Assembly (NCBI GenBank): GCA_016858145.1
Contig: JAEHOE010000036.1
Span: forward strand, 806,001-870,000
DNA from: Edaphochlamys debaryana
Lineage: Eukaryota > Chlorophyta > Chlorophyceae > Chlamydomonadales
Reading direction: 5' to 3'
DNA: 64,000 nt
Position numbers and translations under genes: made by a program. The notes beneath the pieces are model-generated. The model was not told where the DNA came from. It made no database searches and saw only the letters and a list, made by a program, of their open reading frames with translations. Below, one piece after another: positions 60,894 through 64,000 of this stretch. How positions within the stretch are numbered: the first letter of the stretch is position 1; each line of letters starts with the position of its first letter.

Positions 60894-62324
60894 TTAGTTT
60901 CGGTAGTAGGGCGGGGCGTTGTAGCTGGCGGGCGGTGGTGCGCCGTAAGGCGCGGACGGCGGCGGCGCCCCAGGATACCCAGGCGCAGGGGCGCCATAGG
61001 GCGGAGGGGGGCCGTATGGACTGGGCGGCGGCGGCGCTCCGTACGGCGGTGGCGGCGCCCCGTACGCGAACGAGGGCGCCGGCGCGTATGGCGGGGGGGC
61101 GCCGTAGGCAAAGGAGGGCGCAGGGTTGTAGGCAGACGGGTAGGCCGGCGGCGGCGCCCCGTAGGCGAAGCTCGGCGCCGGCGTGTAGCCTCCCTGGGCT
61201 GGCGGGTAGGGTGCGTAGTAGGGCGCCGGCGCGGCGTAGACCGCGGGCGCTTGCTGCGGGTAGGCCCCGGCGTACGTGACCTGCTGCTGCGCCTTGAGTG
61301 CGCTGTTGGGCGTGAAGCGCAGCGCCACCTGGATGAAGCCCTTCTGCTTGTGCGCCTTCTTGCCGCTGGACACGGGCGCCTGCGGGGAGGGAGGTGGGGT
61401 GAGAAGCACGGGGTCAGCGCGATTGCAGCTCGGCGGCGGCGGCAGCGCGCAGGGCCGGTCCCTGTTCCACTATGGCGCAGCGTGGCTAGCAACTGTCAAC
61501 GGGCTCATAGTCCCCTGCACCACAGCGAGCACTGCTTTGGCCCCCACCCCATGTGTAGTCTGTCGCCCCAGCACTTGCCTGCACTGTGTCCTGCCCTTGC
61601 CGCCGCACGGTTGCTAGGGACACCTGGGCCGTCCCGATGAGGTCATCCCGCGCGAGAGTGTCCTCATCGAACAAAGTCAGCTCGATGTTGTTCTCGTTTA
61701 GGATGCTATACTCAAACGTCTCCTCCTGCGGGGTCGAGGGGGGGAGTGCAAAAGTTGGGGTGAAGCTCTGGAGCTGCAATGCAGTAGAAGCTGCCATGTG
61801 GCTGACGTGCAGATGCACTCAAGTAGCGGTTCGCGTTGTTGCCATGGTGGCTAGAACCTTGAGGCTGCCCGCTTGCTCCCCACCCCCAGCTTTCCTCTCA
61901 GATCTCCAACTCAGCCAAGTACCGGCCCCACCCGAAGTCCAGGTGACAGGCCAGCCGACCGGCCCCCACCCCCCTGCGCTGCACCCGCCGCTCACCCAGA
62001 CAGGGTTCCTCCCGCCGTCCGTGCAGGTGCGAGACCGCCTCTCCTGGCTACCAACTCGAACCCTGCAATGGGACAGGAACAGTGGAGGTGGTGAGGAGCG
62101 GCGATGTATCGCGGGGTCGAGGGAGACTTCCGTTCCCGCTTCGCTCAGCCCCCGTCCCGCCAGCCAAGTCCTGACTACCCGCCTCGACGATTGTCACACA
62201 ACCACCCGCCCCCTCCTGGCTCTGCTCACTTGACGTAGGGGTCTTGGCGCCCGAACCAGTCCTGGTCCTTGATGCCCTGAGCGTATTGCACTGTGACGCG
62301 GAGAGAGCCAGCCTCCAGAGCCAT
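60894..62324 (-). CDS. Small C2-domain protein with Tyr/Gly/Ala/Pro-rich tail
   Basis: Exons on minus: 62324-62230, 62062-61996, 61725-61579, 61379-60894; 795 nt, 264 aa. Residues 1-~130 form one C2 domain of the plant SRC2/elicitor-responsive type: L-R-V-T-V-Q-Y-A-Q-G-I-K-D, D-W-F-G-R-Q-D-P-Y-V-K with two Ca2+-ligand Asp, N-P-V-W, and F-D-E-D-T-L-A-R-D-D-L-I-G supplying the second Ca2+ loop. It closes with G-F-I-Q-V-A-L-R-F-T-P. The rest is a low-complexity tail of S-F-A-Y-G-A-P-P-P and Y-G-A-P-P-P repeats ending Y-Y-R-N. C2 domains of this kind bind phospholipid in a Ca2+-dependent way, so a peripheral membrane or vesicle-linked role is likely. Intron 3 has a textbook GC donor (CAG|gcaagt). 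Confidence 0.87.
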
Positions 62325-63496
62325 GAGCTGAGAGCCGGTCGCTGTTAGTGCGCCGGTGAAGCTGGGTAGGTGCTTGAGCCTGGTCTTTTGCGGAATTAGC
62401 GAGTCGCTTGAAGCTGACGCGGTAAGAGTGCGTAAGAGTACGCCTGGCGTGTATGTGGCTGTGCGGTATGTCTTCATATGCAGCGCGAGGTCTGCGAGGT
62501 CCCCCGCCTTCGTCTTCTCGCGGGATTGTTGCCCATCTGCCATCTGCGGGCAGCTTCCCCCACCCGCGAGGGCGCGCCCCGAAGCGGGCACAACGTATCC
62601 AGTAACCGTTAAGCTCACGTCGCCGCCGTTGCCATACTGATATGAACTGACTGGTCTGCGACGCGACGTGTCCGCGCGTGTTGCCATTTCGCGTTGCCCG
62701 TTCGAGCAGACGTTGGGTCCGGCTGGCTCCGGCTGGGTCCGGACTTGACGACCAACGTCGCTGCGTTGAGCTGGGAGGGCCGCTTTCCCACTGCTGGACC
62801 CGAGCCGTGGACCTGGCCTCCGACCCTGCACCTGGAGGGCAGGGGGAGGCTGCATCCCCAAGGCCGAACACACTGGTCATACCCTCCTGGCGTGCAGAAG
62901 CGGCCCGCTGCGCAGGCAGGGGCGCAGGCTGGAGGTCAGCGGAGGTCTGTGGGCTACCTGCGCGTGCCTCAAGCATAGGGCGCACCCCCGGGCGCACCCC
63001 AGCAGGAGATATGGGAGGATCCTGTGCGGCGCTTGGGCTTCGTGGGACGAACCAGATGTGATGGGAGCAGACGTGATACACCGCAAGAGAGGCACCGACA
63101 CGGGGGAGGCCGTCAACCGGTGTTTCTTGACACCTCAAAGCCGTCAACTCTTTATGACACAGCTATTGGGACTCGTGGAAGCACAGGAGGCGGGCCGCTG
63201 GGGGCGAGTATAAACGGCATGCTGCCCCCGTTGGAGGCAGCTGTGGCGGAGGATGGACCCGGGCGCGCAGCACGCAGGGCAGCGGCGGCCTGATGCCGCC
63301 GTGAGGCCCTGGGAGAGGTGCGACCGGTGCATGGCACTGGCGCCCAGCCTCAGGGTTGAGCATGGTTTGTTGAGCGTTGGAGACCAGCCAAACGAGATGT
63401 GAGCGGTGCGGCTGGGGGGGCGGGACAGCTGGGCGGCTGCGCGGGGCGTGCACCACCCGGATGCGCTCCGCCGCCGGCTCCCCCCGCCTGCCCACT
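62325..63496. promoter_or_regulatory. Upstream region of the C2 gene
   Basis: About 1.2 kb containing the C2-gene promoter and possibly the 3' UTR of a further minus-strand gene. Open frames here lack domain-like sequence. No repeat or element recognised. Confidence 0.4.
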
Positions 63497-63607
63497 TCAG
63501 TCGCCTTTGGCCAGCAGTGCCGCCTTGGTGGCTTTGGCAACGACGCAGGCTTCAGCGCCGGCCCGTTGCAGGGCGGTTTCGATGTGGTTCGGGGCGCATT
63601 CAAAGTT
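63497..63607 (-). CDS. Possible last exon of an unidentified minus-strand gene
   Basis: After a plausible acceptor (cccgcaagtag) the minus strand encodes 36 residues then TGA: N-F-E-C-A-P-N-H-I-E, then T-A-L-Q-R-A-G-A-E-A, then C-V-V-A-K-A-T-K-A-A, ending L-L-A-K-G-D. Third codon positions are mostly C or G and the peptide looks helical and protein-like, unlike the shadow frames. Upstream exons would lie at 63608-64000 and beyond; I could not define them, although L-A-L-A-E-R-A followed by gtgggt near 63700-63720 is a candidate. Family unknown. Confidence 0.33.
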   Translation of the reverse strand, partial: NFECAPNHIETALQRAGAEACVVAKATKAALLAKGD

Positions 63608-64000
63608 CTACTTGCGGGCAGCTGCACGCCCGCACCCTGCCGCCGTCGGGACGCAAGGCTGGTACAGCTACAGATACAGTTACATACGCGATGACCCACC
63701 CCGCACGCTCCGCCAGGGCCAGAGTTGAGGTCACGCAAGCGCAAGAGAGTTACCCCGTAGGACCCAAGTCGGCCCGTTGTCTATACAACCCCAGCCTGCG
63801 CGGCCCGTTATCTAAAATCATCCCAGCCCCGCGCGCGTGTGCGGCCCCACACGAGGCGTGTGAGCGGCTGCCGCGGCATGGCGAAGGGGCCACGGCGGAG
63901 CAGCGGTGCCGGCAGTCCGGCCCGAAAGAGTCTTCCCCCCGGCCCACAGAGTCCACTATTTCTCAGTTGTAGTACCCACCAAATTTCAGTACCCGCGGCA
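63608..64000. other. Right edge, unassigned
   Basis: Possible intron(s) and upstream exons of the gene ending at 63497. Composition is mixed and AT-richer near 63660-63800. Nothing can be annotated with confidence. Confidence 0.3.

Noticed and set aside
60363..63790. Shared motif tatagacaacggg near 60368 (plus) and 63772 (minus) as ends of a 3.4-kb element
   Set aside because: The match is about 14 bp, expected several times by chance in a 64-kb window. No flanking duplication was found, and a full C2 gene lies between.

Overview
The window looks like nuclear DNA of a chlorophycean, probably volvocalean (Chlamydomonas/Volvox-type), green alga. The evidence is: very high GC; many short introns (about 88 in the models below); coding sequence inflated by Ala/Gly/Pro/Gln-rich insertions; UGUAA-type polyadenylation motifs 3' of several genes; plastid-type dihydrolipoamide dehydrogenase and N-acetylglutamate kinase; and a receptor-like nucleotide cyclase with an architecture I associate with volvocine algae. 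The species cannot be named from the sequence. There are no bacterial operons, CRISPR arrays, rRNA or tRNA genes.

Layout from left to right. (1) 1-1776, minus, off the left edge: an open frame ending in an 18-bp satellite that encodes a six-residue Ala/Glu/Lys repeat. (2) 1990-6827, minus: plastid dihydrolipoamide dehydrogenase, 13 exons, 585 aa. (3) 7244-10587, plus: bifunctional methylthioribulose-1-P dehydratase/enolase-phosphatase of Met salvage, 9 exons. (4) 12635-27874, minus: a 3321-aa secreted-domain/one-TM/class III cyclase receptor, 23 exons. (5) 29357-38098, plus: a 1270-aa MLO-family membrane protein, 19 exons. (6) 40542-49729, minus: a 2418-aa nuclear protein with a Tudor-like reader, AT-hooks, a CID and an Arg/Glu repeat. 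(7) 50520-53785, minus: N-acetylglutamate kinase, 7 exons. (8) 55098-59168, plus: START-domain protein, 12 exons. (9) 60894-62324, minus: small C2-domain protein. (10) A possible last exon of another minus-strand gene at 63497-63607. Every multi-exon model was built by eye from splice sites. Exon phases agree at every junction and each total length is a multiple of three, which is the main internal check.

The most unusual finds are two DNA-transposon-like insertions. Each sits in an intron, one in the cyclase gene (21604-22214) and one in the MLO gene (34815-35876). Each has ~21-bp terminal inverted repeats flanked by an exact 9-bp direct repeat, and the two sets of termini resemble each other (c-g-a-a ... 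c-g-c-c-g-g-t-c). The larger one carries a 167-aa ORF with a CxxC/CxxH metal-site pattern. Also notable: a ~1,930-residue low-complexity insertion inside the cyclase catalytic domain, followed by a second, degenerate cyclase domain; five GC-AG introns; introns that are G-rich at the 5' end and C-rich at the 3' end; and an in-frame open stretch of more than 650 codons beyond the dihydrolipoamide dehydrogenase stop.

The genes are independent nuclear genes with housekeeping roles (plastid acetyl-CoA and Arg synthesis, Met salvage), signalling roles (cyclase, MLO, C2, START) and a nuclear RNA/chromatin role. No operon logic applies, apart from shared divergent promoter regions (6828-7243, 27875-29356, 53786-55097) and a possible bicistronic arrangement at the left edge.
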